Positions 1-8,086 of a stretch of DNA of 64,000 nucleotides are shown here, piece by piece (within the stretch, counting starts at the first letter, position 1; each line of letters opens with the position of its first letter). The notes beneath the pieces are model-generated. The model ran no database searches. It saw only the letters and a program-made list of their open reading frames with translations, and was not told the DNA's origin. The DNA is from Sphingorhabdus lacus (GTDB taxonomy: Bacteria; Pseudomonadota; Alphaproteobacteria; Sphingomonadales; Sphingomonadaceae), in the NCBI RefSeq assembly GCF_009768975.1, contig NZ_CP035733.1:1054001-1118000 (forward strand). Direction: 5' to 3'. A program made the translations under genes and the position numbers.

Positions 1-384
1 AAGGCGGCAAATTACGGCTATCCCAAGGTATCCAACGGCCGCAACTATGGTGCCGCAACCGACGACTTGCCTGATCATGCACCCGGGGACGGATTTGAAG
101 CACCCAAGGTTTTCTGGAACCCGGCAATTTCGCCGGGCGGTCTGATGATCTATTCAGGCGATCTGTTCAAAGACTGGAAAGGCAGCGCTTTCATAGGCGG
201 CCTAGGCGCAAAGGCGCTGGTCCGGGTCAAGCTGGATGGCGAAAGTGCCACCAAGGCCGACCAATGGGACATGGGCGCGCGTATACGCGAGGTCGAACAA
301 GGTCCCGATGGTGCGATCTGGGTGCTGGAAGACCAGCGCGCAGGTTCCGAAGGGCGGCTGTTGAAGCTCACCCCCAAGAAATAA
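1..384 (+). CDS. PQQ-dependent sugar dehydrogenase family protein, C-terminal fragment
   Basis: The reading frame is open from base 1 to a TAA at 382-384, so only the last 127 residues are in the window. The visible part reads FWNPAISPGGLMIYSG, then a stretch ending LEDQRAGSEGRLLKLTP. This is the last blade region of the soluble aldose/glucose-sorbosone dehydrogenase family (YliI/Gdh type), beta-propellers that oxidise sugars with PQQ, usually in the periplasm. The conserved FWNPAISPGG element and the final LLKL strand support the family. The N-terminus, any signal peptide and the catalytic histidine lie outside the window, so substrate and activity cannot be judged. The next gene converges from the minus strand after 23 bp. 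Confidence 0.8.
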   Translation, partial: KAANYGYPKVSNGRNYGAATDDLPDHAPGDGFEAPKVFWNPAISPGGLMIYSGDLFKDWKGSAFIGGLGAKALVRVKLDGESATKADQWDMGARIREVEQGPDGAIWVLEDQRAGSEGRLLKLTPKK

Positions 385-407
385 CAATAACCCGTGACGG
401 CGGCGCT

Positions 408-1280
408 TTAACGCGCTGCCGTCACTGTTCCTGTCAAATCACCTAAAAATGAGCGGACGCGCTTTGCGTTCATGCCAAGGTCGCTGACCCCGACGCGGCT
501 GACGGAGCGCATATCGACGACGCTGCCCTCACCCGTATCGGTCGGACGAACGCGAATGACGACATCGTCCTTGAACCGGAAAAAGGCACTTGTTTCGGTT
601 GCTTCCAACCTTCCCTCTTCGGGCAGAGATACCGCGATATCCCAGCCGCGGTCTTTGGCAAGACGCTCGGCTTTTGCAACTACCGTGGGTACTGGCTCGT
701 TAATCCGGACAGAGCGAATATCGCCATAGGATTTCTGGTGAACTGTCACCCAACGCTGCTGCGGTGTCAGGCCCTTCATTTCCGCATCATCGGCCCCGGG
801 GACATTATCCAGATTATCCGCGCGCAATTGCAGCGTCTGGAAGGATGGCGGGTCTGCCAAGTCGGTCGAGATATCGTGGATGGCCGGCACTGTCAGCGCC
901 GAGGCCAAAAAGGTGCCGACCCAGCCAACATAGATGAGAGCCGCCAGCATCCCGACCCAGCGGCGGGTGCGTGGCGGAGGCGAAATAGACTTACGTGCGC
1001 GCCATCCGAACAACAGGCCGAACAGGAGCGCACCGATGCCAAGGAAGAATGCCCAGGTGACGCCCTTTAGCCCGCTGGTATATTCCCAAAAACCCCAGCC
1101 CGTGCCAACGGCAGAGACAAGGCCCCACAAAAGTGCGCCGACACCGGCCACGAGAACAAGCGTTCCCTGAAAATCGAATTTCTTCTTTTCGGTTACCGGT
1201 GACGGGGCGGGTTGGGCTACCGTTACGGTCTCAACCGTTTCGGCTGGAATTTCCTGATCGTTCAAGGTCTGCTCCCTCAT
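408..1280 (-). CDS. DUF1499 domain membrane protein
   Basis: This is a 290-residue protein. A polar N-terminus rich in Val, Glu and Pro (1-35) precedes three predicted membrane helices at about 40-60, 75-93 and 108-130. A DUF1499 domain follows, starting near IHDISTDLADPPSF (about 134) and ending with MRSVSRVGVSDLG-type residues. Family members carry the IHDISTD and RSxSRxGxSDxG signatures, and both are seen. The function of DUF1499 is not established. It is a single gene, convergent with the sugar dehydrogenase and divergent from the MFS gene, with 123 bp between the divergent starts. The ATG at 1278-1280 is taken as the start. Confidence 0.8.
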   Translation of the reverse strand: MREQTLNDQEIPAETVETVTVAQPAPSPVTEKKKFDFQGTLVLVAGVGALLWGLVSAVGTGWGFWEYTSGLKGVTWAFFLGIGALLFGLLFGWRARKSISPPPRTRRWVGMLAALIYVGWVGTFLASALTVPAIHDISTDLADPPSFQTLQLRADNLDNVPGADDAEMKGLTPQQRWVTVHQKSYGDIRSVRINEPVPTVVAKAERLAKDRGWDIAVSLPEEGRLEATETSAFFRFKDDVVIRVRPTDTGEGSVVDMRSVSRVGVSDLGMNAKRVRSFLGDLTGTVTAAR

Positions 1281-1403
1281 GATTTCGGTATAACATCAGG
1301 ATGCTAATCGAAGTTCCCGTCCAAGGCAATTTTGCTCTACTGATATAATGTAAAGACATGACAATCCGTTGGACAAAATGGGGTCTAGCTGACAGTAGGC
1401 GGC

Positions 1404-2639
1404 ATGTTTACCGACCCCGTTCTGCAGAAACGTGCGCAACGCTTCGTCCTGTTGACGGTGTTCATATATGCCGTGGGCTTCGGCATAATTACACCGGTTT
1501 TACCCGAACTGATCCAGGAATTGAGCGGCGCCAGCCTGTCGGAAGCAACCCGTTTGGGGGCATGGATTGGCGCGGCATATGCGATCTTCCAGTTTCTTCT
1601 TGGCCCCTTGATGGGCAATCTGGGTGACCGCTTCGGTCGTCGCCCCGTGTTTTTGTTTTCCCTGTTCGGCTTCGGTGTCGACTTCCTTCTGATGGGGTTG
1701 GCACCCTCGATCATCTGGCTGTTCATCGGCCGTTCCATTGCGGGCGGCCTGGGTGCGATTTTTGGTCCCGCGAACGCCGCCATGGCCGATATGTCCCGCG
1801 CGGAGGATCGGGCGGCGAGTTTCGGTAAAGTAGGCGCAGCCTTTGGATTGGGGTTCATTTTGGGACCGGCCTTGGGCGGGCTGCTTGCCGATTATGGAAC
1901 CCGCCTACCTTTCATTCTTGCCGCGGCGCTTGCCTTTGCCAACGGGATCTATGGCTATTTCGTCTTCCCCGAAACGATGCCCAAAGAACGGCAGAGGCCC
2001 TTCCAATGGCGGCGCGCCAACCCGTTGGGGGCCTTGGCCAATCTGGCGAAGATCAAAGGCATATTGCCGATCGCATTGATCTATTTCCTGTGGGTGTGGG
2101 CGACCAATATCTACCCCGCGACATGGACCTTTTTCGCCCCCATCCAATTTGGTTGGGACAGCAAGATGGTCGGCATTTCCCTCACGCTGGTGGGGGTTTC
2201 GCTGCTGCTGTTCCAGTCGCTCGTGATCGGCCGCGCCGTGAAACGCTTTGGCGAGCGGAATACCGCGATCATCGGCATGGCGTTCGGTCTGGCAAGCTTC
2301 ACGATTACGGCATTTCTGACCAATGGTGCGATTGCGCTGCTGCTGAATGTGCTGAACGGATTTTCCGGTATGGCCATGCCCGCGATCAACGCCATGATGT
2401 CCCGCCGCACTCCGCCGAGCCAGCAAGGCGAATTACAGGGTCTGAACGGCAGCATGTCCGCCCTCGCCTTTTTGATGGCGCAACTGGTCTACAATAATAT
2501 TCTCGCGACCTTCACCGCCGACGGGGCGCCTGTCTATTTCCCGGGCGCGCCTTTTCTGGTGGCGGCGGGGTTGAGTGTGGCGACCTTGCTCGCCCTGTTA
2601 CTCGTGTCGAAACGCGAACCTGATCCCGAACAGAATTGA
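1404..2639 (+). CDS. MFS transporter, Tet/TCR family drug:H+ antiporter
   Basis: This 411-residue, 12-helix major-facilitator protein is of the TetA-like drug:proton antiporter type. MFS motif A between helices 2 and 3 is intact at about 71-81 (GNLGDRFGRRP). The antiporter-specific motif C in helix 5 is visible at about 150-160 (GFILGPALGG). The N-terminus FGIITPVLPEL is typical of TCR-family exporters. Length and both motifs indicate a functional export pump of the inner membrane; the substrate cannot be told. The GNAT gene follows immediately, its ATG lying 5 bp after this stop, which suggests co-transcription. No adjacent TetR-type repressor is present, so drug-inducible tetracycline resistance is not implied. 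Confidence 0.88.
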   Translation: MFTDPVLQKRAQRFVLLTVFIYAVGFGIITPVLPELIQELSGASLSEATRLGAWIGAAYAIFQFLLGPLMGNLGDRFGRRPVFLFSLFGFGVDFLLMGLAPSIIWLFIGRSIAGGLGAIFGPANAAMADMSRAEDRAASFGKVGAAFGLGFILGPALGGLLADYGTRLPFILAAALAFANGIYGYFVFPETMPKERQRPFQWRRANPLGALANLAKIKGILPIALIYFLWVWATNIYPATWTFFAPIQFGWDSKMVGISLTLVGVSLLLFQSLVIGRAVKRFGERNTAIIGMAFGLASFTITAFLTNGAIALLLNVLNGFSGMAMPAINAMMSRRTPPSQQGELQGLNGSMSALAFLMAQLVYNNILATFTADGAPVYFPGAPFLVAAGLSVATLLALLLVSKREPDPEQN

Positions 2640-2644
2640 CGACC

Positions 2645-3124
2645 ATGCCTTTGCTTTCCCTGAACCAAATCCCGTTTGAGGATGTTGAAACGCTTCTCGA
2701 CGACGCCTTCGGCACAGACCGGCACCTGCGCACGGCCTATAAGCTGCGTCAGGGGATGCCGGTCGTCGACCATCTTTCCTTTGGCATTGTCGAAGACCAG
2801 CAATGCATTGGCAGCATCCAGTGTTGGCCGATCGCCGTTAACACCACGCCGATCCTGTTGGTCGGCCCTGTGGCGGTTGCACCTGCCTGGCAAAATCGGG
2901 GGCTAGGCCACCAGTTGATGAACGCCATGCTCGCTGAGATCCGGCCGGATGATCCACCCATGGTGATGATTGGTGACCCCGAATATTATGGACGCTTCGG
3001 TTTTGATGCCGAAGGTACAGGGCATTGGACCCTGCCCGGGCCTTGGGAACCGCGCCGTTTGTTACTGCGCAACCCGAATGGCACGGCACTTCCTTTCCAT
3101 GCAGAATTGGGCCCTCGGCGTTAA
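2645..3124 (+). CDS. GNAT family N-acetyltransferase, YhbS-like
   Basis: This is a protein of about 159 residues of the GNAT acetyl-CoA-dependent acetyltransferase fold. The acetyl-CoA-binding motif is VAPAWQNRGLGHQLM, matching V-x-P-x-x-Q-x-x-G-x-G. Downstream, MIGDPEYYGRFGF is the hallmark of the YhbS subfamily. The substrate is unknown. I chose the ATG at 2645. A TTG at 2636 in the same frame overlaps the MFS stop codon and would add three residues. The position directly after the MFS exporter suggests a two-gene operon, though no shared function is evident. Confidence 0.85.
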   Translation: MPLLSLNQIPFEDVETLLDDAFGTDRHLRTAYKLRQGMPVVDHLSFGIVEDQQCIGSIQCWPIAVNTTPILLVGPVAVAPAWQNRGLGHQLMNAMLAEIRPDDPPMVMIGDPEYYGRFGFDAEGTGHWTLPGPWEPRRLLLRNPNGTALPFHAELGPRR

Positions 3125-3135
3125 TCTGACCGCAG

Positions 3136-3633
3136 TCAGCAACGGCAGGCCGGCTTCGGCGCCACTTTCGGGCGGGTGCGGACGAACTCCTTGCGGGTCA
3201 GCAAGCTGTCTCGATTGACATCCGCCACCGCAAAACGCTCGCCAGTTGCGACCGCCCATTCTTCAAATGTGAGCAGATTGTTTCCATCCCTGTCGAGCTG
3301 CCGGAAAGCTTTGGTCCGGCTGCCCATCATTTCGACCCGCGAGATGAGTTCGTCGCGGTTTCGGTCATAGCGGTTGAAACGCACCTCTTCCCGGCTCGCC
3401 TTGGGTGCCTCGGGCGGGATTGGCGGGGCGGGTCCGACGAGCGGCGCGTCTGGACCTGCGGAGGGTAGCGCATCATCCATAGCGGCGGGCGGCGGCGGGG
3501 CGATTGGTATCGCATTTTCTGTCGACGCTTGTATCTGCCAGAGCCAAAAACTACCCGCCATGAACAGCAGGGCGGCCAATCCACCAACTAAAATTCTGTG
3601 CAATTCCATACCCCTAGCATGAAATGACGTCAT
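3136..3633 (-). CDS. Membrane-anchored EF-hand protein
   Basis: This is a 165-residue protein. A hydrophobic segment at about 13-33 could be a signal anchor. A Pro/Ala-rich linker follows (40-80), then three EF-hand calcium-binding loops at about 90-101 (DRNRDELISRVE), 114-125 (DRDGNNLLTFEE) and 138-149 (DVNRDSLLTRKE). Each loop has acidic or polar ligands at positions 1, 3, 5 and 12. The C-terminus ends in CRC. The protein probably faces the periplasm. An internal ATG at 3609 (Met9) is an alternative start; an AGGGG element lies there, but only 1 nt before the codon, so the choice is open. It lies 10 bp downstream of the phytoene-synthase-like gene and may be co-transcribed with it. Confidence 0.75.
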   Translation of the reverse strand: MTSFHARGMELHRILVGGLAALLFMAGSFWLWQIQASTENAIPIAPPPPAAMDDALPSAGPDAPLVGPAPPIPPEAPKASREEVRFNRYDRNRDELISRVEMMGSRTKAFRQLDRDGNNLLTFEEWAVATGERFAVADVNRDSLLTRKEFVRTRPKVAPKPACRC

Positions 3634-3643
3634 GACCGCAAAA

Positions 3644-4243
3644 TCAGCGTCCCGTCAAGCCATGCCAAATTAGCCGGGGCCCAGACACACCCCTCGACAA
3701 CATCACCAGAAGGGTAAGTGGCCGCAACGGGCGCTGGCTCGGTAGTGTTTCTGTGTGAAGTAATAGGGTCGCGGGCATGGCTTTGGGATAGCGGGTCGCA
3801 AGATCGCGCTTGGCCCATTCCTGTGCCATGGCACCCACCAGTATATCCTTTGCCAACAGGCGCACATAACCGCCGAACACCGCCTCCCCCCGCGCAGACG
3901 CAAAGCTGTCGAGCAAGGCATCGGACCATTGCTCCTCCATCAACAGCATTTCCCATGCGTCGACCAGTCCGTGCGCAGCGGCGGTCAATTCCGGTCGGTC
4001 CATTTCCGATAGAGCCGACAGCAGCGGTTCCCCCTTCGGCCGCTGCCCCGGCGCAGCATTTAGCGCGTCCCGCCACCAAGCCAGTTTGAGCTGCCCGATC
4101 ATCGGTTCTGTGATCCGGCTCACAATATCCGACAGCCGCTCGTCAAACTGCAAAAGCAGCGCAAACGCATCTCTAACCTTTGCGGGTGCATAGACGATTG
4201 CGAGTCGCTGGGGCGGTGAAAGTTGGTCGAAAGATGCGGTCAT
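3644..4243 (-). CDS. Squalene/phytoene synthase-fold protein, probably non-catalytic
   Basis: This protein of about 199 residues has the all-helical trans-isoprenyl transferase fold. The core reads LLQFDERLSDIV and EPMIGQLKLAWWRDAL, matching the PF00494 segment with L-x-W-W-R-D. The usual catalytic family members have about 280-340 residues and two Asp-rich DxxxD motifs. Here only a weak first motif is seen and the second is absent. That resembles short sphingomonad paralogs and the mitochondrial assembly factor NDUFAF6. I therefore do not call it crtB or squalene synthase. The ATG at 4243 is preferred because it begins right before the conserved region; an in-frame ATG at 4300 would add 19 residues. 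Confidence 0.65.
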   Translation of the reverse strand: MTASFDQLSPPQRLAIVYAPAKVRDAFALLLQFDERLSDIVSRITEPMIGQLKLAWWRDALNAAPGQRPKGEPLLSALSEMDRPELTAAAHGLVDAWEMLLMEEQWSDALLDSFASARGEAVFGGYVRLLAKDILVGAMAQEWAKRDLATRYPKAMPATLLLHTETLPSQRPLRPLTLLVMLSRGVSGPRLIWHGLTGR

Positions 4244-4281
4244 TTTCCCAAAACCCAAGAGATCTGCAGGGCAAATCAAAG

Positions 4282-4297
4282 TTAACGGGCCACTAAC
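4282..4297. promoter_or_regulatory. Candidate CtrA-binding box upstream of the Tad cluster
   Basis: TTAA at 4282-4285, a 7-nt spacer, then CTAAC at 4293-4297. This is one mismatch from the alphaproteobacterial CtrA consensus TTAA-N7-TTAAC. It lies about 80 bp before the start of the TadG-like gene. Pilus and motility genes are classic CtrA targets in this class, and a DivL-like regulator is encoded at the far end of the window. The match could be chance in a locally AT-rich gap. Confidence 0.4.
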
Positions 4298-4378
4298 CAT
4301 TTAAATTTAAGAAGCACTTACTCTGATTTGGTAATCACTAACATTGAATTTTAATCTGTGGAACAGGGGAACGCCACA

Positions 4379-6721
4379 ATGTCTGCAAAGACCGACGCTG
4401 AAAAGCGGACCGGAATTCTCGCACGTCTGCGCAAGGACCAGTCTGGCAACACCGTAGCGATATTCGCGGCGGCTCTTTTTCCTATGGCCGGATTGGTCGG
4501 CGGCGCGGTCGACATGGCGCGCCTCTATTCCGTGAAAAACCGGCTTCAGGCTGGTTGCGACGCAGGATCGCTCGCCTCGCGCAAAATCATGGGCAATGGC
4601 CGCTGGGACGTCAACAATGACGGCAACCGCAACAACGACGCGACCTATCTGGGCGGGTTGCAGATGTTCGATTTCAACTTCGAAAATGGCTATCTGGGTT
4701 CCGAAAACCGGACGCGCAATTTTGTTGAATCCAACGGCACCGTAACGGGCACAGCATCAGCCGACGTCCCGATGACGCTGATGCGTATATTGGGTGAAGA
4801 AGAACGCACCGTATCAGTGACCTGCACCAGCCAGATGAAAATTCCGCACACCGACGTGATGTTCGTGTTCGACGTGACCGGATCGATGTCGAGCGCCATT
4901 CCAGGTGACCCTACTGGTCTGTCCAAGATCAACGGCCTGAAGCGAGCTACCAAATGCTTCTACGAAGCGCTTGCCCGCCAGAATATCGACGATGTTGCGC
5001 CGGCCGATTGCTACAAGACGTCCAACCCCATCGGCGACTTGTCGACCCTGACGCAGCTTCGCTTCGGCTTTGTGCCGTTCGACGAGCAGGTCAACATCGG
5101 CAACATCCTGCAGAATGGTTATTATAAGAACACGCAAACCTTCCAGTCGCGCGAAGCGAATCTGGAAAATGTGTGGACCTGGACCTTGGGCACGGCAAGC
5201 ACGATCACCGGCTGGCTGAATGACTGGTCGCCCTCTGCGCCGCCGACAAGTCCTTACCATACGCGGCAAAGCACAAGTAGTTGGACGAACGTGACGTCGG
5301 GGAGTGTAACTACGCTTCAAGGCTCGAAACCGTTCCGTCAAACTGGGGCGACCAACAGTTCAAACTGCAACAGTAATTACAACACCCTGTCCGGCAGCAG
5401 CAACCAGTTAACCGGGCTCACCGAAAGCGGCGGCAGCACGACAACCGTCGCGATTGGCACCACTAACAATCCGCCCGTCTATCCGGCGACGGAGCAGGTA
5501 ACCTCGCATGAACAGAGGCGCGCGTATACGGTCACACAATATCGCTATGTCTGGGAATCCCGTAGCGGCGTCACGGGTTGCTTTCTGGAAAGTCGGAACC
5601 ATACGACAACCTATAACAAAATCCAGACAGGCGGCACATCGACCCGTCCCATAGACTGGGTCCAGCGCCAACGGATTACCGGCTGGGTATATAAGCCTGT
5701 TACATTTGATGTATCGTCTCTCAAAGCAGGCGGCGGTGATGACACGAGCACGTCCTATAACGCGTCGATCGCCCTGCCGCTGAACGAAACTACGGTTGCC
5801 GTAAATCTTTCGGGCCAATCCAGTGCGTCCAACATCAAGATCATATCCAACGCGACCGTTGCCTGGAGTGGCTGCATCGAAGAACGGCAGACCGTTCGGG
5901 ATGAAGATGGCGATCCAAGCGACGACTTCAATCCGATTCCGGACGATGCGTTCGACCTCGATATCGACATGATTCCGGATACCGGCGATGAAGCGACCCG
6001 TTGGGGTTTCCAACTGGCGAATGCCGTCTGGGGCCGTCACGAGAACGTCTATAATGCCACACTGGGCTATAATGAGCCAGTCATCGGTGATGTCTGGCGT
6101 GCCACAACAAGCAGCAGCAACCCTGCTGGCATGTCACGCAACACCAGCCCAGGCTGCCCGACGGCCGCGGCCCGGAAATTGGCGACCTATCGCGATGCAA
6201 CCGGTGCTACCAACTATAAGAATTATGTGAATGCCTTGCCCACGGGTGGCAACACCTACCACGACATTGGCCTCATCTGGGGCGCGCGTTTGATGTCGCC
6301 GACCGGCATTTTCCAAGCCGAGAATGCGACAACGCCAGATGGTCAGGAAATCCAGCGTCACATGATTTTCATGACCGACGGGGAAACCTATAACGTCGGG
6401 AACAACTATACTCCTTACGGCATTGAAAGCTGGGATCGTCGGCGCACGGCATCGGGCTCGGCGCCTACATTGGCTGTGCTCAACGCCAATACTGATGCCC
6501 GCACGACCGCGTTGTGCACGGCTATCAAGAATATGGGGAATAACGGCGTGACGCTGTGGGTTGTCTATTACGGAACAACCGATTTCGCGACGACCGAACG
6601 GATGAAGAACTGCGCAACATCACGCAACAACCACTTCTTCCAGGCGTCCAACACGCAGTTGCTGATCGAGTCCTTCAACAAGATCGCTGAATCGATTTCC
6701 GAACTCAAGCTGACGGGGTAA
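4379..6721 (+). CDS. TadG-like pilus-associated protein with interrupted von Willebrand A domain
   Basis: This is a 780-residue protein. Residues 1-25 are cytoplasmic and basic, and one TM helix at about 26-47 belongs to a TadE/TadG-like N-terminal pseudopilin segment. The vWA domain begins at about 158 with the MIDAS motif DVTGS (165-169). A Ser/Thr/Asn-rich insertion of roughly 400 residues follows. The domain then resumes with GGNTYHDIGL and FMTDGE near residue 667. TadG proteins are envelope components of Tad/Flp pili, and the vWA part probably faces outwards. The start is the ATG at 4379 because AGGGGA lies 8-9 nt upstream; a GTG at 4358 is also in frame. A D-x-N-x-D-G calcium-type loop (DVNNDGNRNN) sits near residue 77. 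Confidence 0.82.
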   Translation: MSAKTDAEKRTGILARLRKDQSGNTVAIFAAALFPMAGLVGGAVDMARLYSVKNRLQAGCDAGSLASRKIMGNGRWDVNNDGNRNNDATYLGGLQMFDFNFENGYLGSENRTRNFVESNGTVTGTASADVPMTLMRILGEEERTVSVTCTSQMKIPHTDVMFVFDVTGSMSSAIPGDPTGLSKINGLKRATKCFYEALARQNIDDVAPADCYKTSNPIGDLSTLTQLRFGFVPFDEQVNIGNILQNGYYKNTQTFQSREANLENVWTWTLGTASTITGWLNDWSPSAPPTSPYHTRQSTSSWTNVTSGSVTTLQGSKPFRQTGATNSSNCNSNYNTLSGSSNQLTGLTESGGSTTTVAIGTTNNPPVYPATEQVTSHEQRRAYTVTQYRYVWESRSGVTGCFLESRNHTTTYNKIQTGGTSTRPIDWVQRQRITGWVYKPVTFDVSSLKAGGGDDTSTSYNASIALPLNETTVAVNLSGQSSASNIKIISNATVAWSGCIEERQTVRDEDGDPSDDFNPIPDDAFDLDIDMIPDTGDEATRWGFQLANAVWGRHENVYNATLGYNEPVIGDVWRATTSSSNPAGMSRNTSPGCPTAAARKLATYRDATGATNYKNYVNALPTGGNTYHDIGLIWGARLMSPTGIFQAENATTPDGQEIQRHMIFMTDGETYNVGNNYTPYGIESWDRRRTASGSAPTLAVLNANTDARTTALCTAIKNMGNNGVTLWVVYYGTTDFATTERMKNCATSRNNHFFQASNTQLLIESFNKIAESISELKLTG

Positions 6722-6726
6722 TCACA

Positions 6727-7353
6727 ATGCTTACCAAATTGCACAAGCCATTTTTGAAGTTCGTAAATGACCGCGAAGGTACGTCCATCGTCGAGTTCGC
6801 GGTTATTTCACCGGTGATGTTCACGCTGCTCTTTGGCGGCTTCGACTTCGGCCATACGCTCTATATGCAGTCTGTTCTGCAAGGTGCCATCAACAAGGCG
6901 GCGCGTGACTCCGCCCTGGAAACCGGCACAGTTGCGGAAATACAGGCCGCAGTCGATCAAAAGGTGATCGACCAGGTGACCGCTGTCCATCGCACCGCTG
7001 AATTCGACGCGGATAGCTTCAGCCGCTCTTATTTCCGGACGTTCACCGATGCAGCTTTCCCGGAAAGCGAAGTGTGGGATGATACCAACAGCGATGGCGA
7101 ATGTAATAATGACGAAAATTACATCGACGAAAACAACAACAGCTCATTCGATGAAGACGGTATCGCCGATGGTCAGGGTTATACCCGCGACGCGGTGAAA
7201 TATTCCGCGACGATCAGCTATGATCGCCTGTTTCCATTGGCCGGATTGCTGGGTGTCAGCGACCGCGTGGAACTGTCTGCGTCGACCGTGATTGCAAACC
7301 AGCCCTATGGGCAAAAGGCTGCGGCCATTACGCGAAAGTGTGAAGATGCGTAA
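6727..7353 (+). CDS. TadE-like pseudopilin
   Basis: This is a 208-residue protein with a TadE-type N-terminus: a basic stretch, then GTSIVEFAVISPVMF, the pseudopilin segment with a conserved Glu inside a hydrophobic helix. Such minor pilins prime or scaffold Flp pili in the inner membrane and periplasm. Residues about 117-152 are strongly acidic and contain two loops spaced like EF-hands (DTNSDGECNNDE and DENNNSSFDEDG), which suggests calcium binding. It begins 5 bp after the TadG-like stop and overlaps the next gene, so the three genes form one operon. Confidence 0.83.
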   Translation: MLTKLHKPFLKFVNDREGTSIVEFAVISPVMFTLLFGGFDFGHTLYMQSVLQGAINKAARDSALETGTVAEIQAAVDQKVIDQVTAVHRTAEFDADSFSRSYFRTFTDAAFPESEVWDDTNSDGECNNDENYIDENNNSSFDEDGIADGQGYTRDAVKYSATISYDRLFPLAGLLGVSDRVELSASTVIANQPYGQKAAAITRKCEDA

Positions 7354-8050
7354 GAAACTCCGGAAATTTTTGGGCAACTCGCCTTCGATAGCGAAGAATG
7401 AAAGCGGGCTCGCGTTGATCGAATTCGCGTTCATCGCGCCTGTCTTCATGGTGTTTGTGGCTTCCGGCGCGGAGTTGGCCAATTACGCCAATGATTCGAC
7501 GCAGGTATCGCAATTGGCCTTGCAGGTCGCGGACAACGCCGCACGTATCGGCGAAGGCGACCCGCTCGCCAACAAGAAGATCACCGAAACGCAGATCAAT
7601 GACTTGTTCACCGGTGCCGAAATTCACGCGGGCGAACTCGACATCTATGGCAGCCATGAAGAAGACGGAAATATGGTGCCGAACGGTCGGATCGTGTTGT
7701 CCAGTCTGGAAACCGTGGCCAACCCGAACCCTACCGGCAAATTGAAAATTGCCTGGCAACGGTGCCGCGGCCTTGCGACCACCTATACGCCGCAATATGG
7801 CGTAGCTGGTCAGCCAAGCGGTCTAAATATGAATGCGATGGGTCCTGCTGGCCGTCAGGTCACGGCTCCTGCCGGGACACCGGTCATGTTTGCCGAAGTG
7901 CATTACCGCTATCGGCCGTTGTTCCTGAATGGCTTTGCCATCAAGGACTATGAAAATATCAACGCAATTGCCGCAATGATGGTTCGCGACGCGCGCGACT
8001 TGACCCAGGTCTACAATACCGAGGCTGCTCCAGCCGCGACCTGCACCTGA
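7346..8050 (+). CDS. Second TadE/TadG-like pseudopilin
   Basis: This is a 234-residue protein. The N-terminus is basic (MRKKLRKFLGN) and is followed by SGLALIEFAFIAPVFMVF, the TadE-like processing and membrane segment with Glu in the helix. The rest is probably periplasmic. The start is the ATG at 7346, which overlaps the stop of the preceding gene (ATGCGTAA), indicating translational coupling. A longer frame beginning at 7292 is unlikely because it would lie inside the upstream coding sequence. It is the third gene of a Tad-like cluster with no assembly ATPase, prepilin peptidase or secretin in the window. Confidence 0.8.
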   Translation: MRKKLRKFLGNSPSIAKNESGLALIEFAFIAPVFMVFVASGAELANYANDSTQVSQLALQVADNAARIGEGDPLANKKITETQINDLFTGAEIHAGELDIYGSHEEDGNMVPNGRIVLSSLETVANPNPTGKLKIAWQRCRGLATTYTPQYGVAGQPSGLNMNAMGPAGRQVTAPAGTPVMFAEVHYRYRPLFLNGFAIKDYENINAIAAMMVRDARDLTQVYNTEAAPAATCT

Positions 8051-8063
8051 TTAAAATGCGTGC

Positions 8064-8086
8064 TGCTGGGTCTTAACGACCCAGCA
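8064..8086. terminator. Hairpin between convergent tadE-like and pdhB genes
   Basis: A perfect 9-bp stem (TGCTGGGTC with GACCCAGCA) and 5-nt loop span the pdhB stop codon, 13 bp after the tadE-like stop. There is no U-tract on the plus strand and only a short T-run (TTTTAA) about 8 nt after the stem on the minus strand. It may end transcription from either side, but it is not a textbook terminator. Confidence 0.4.

Noticed and set aside
1404-2639. Tetracycline resistance gene tetA
   Set aside because: Motifs only show the broad Tet/TCR-type MFS family. No tetR or mobile context is present.
3644-4243. Carotenoid gene crtB or squalene synthase
   Set aside because: The protein is too short and lacks the second Asp-rich catalytic motif, and no crt genes are adjacent.
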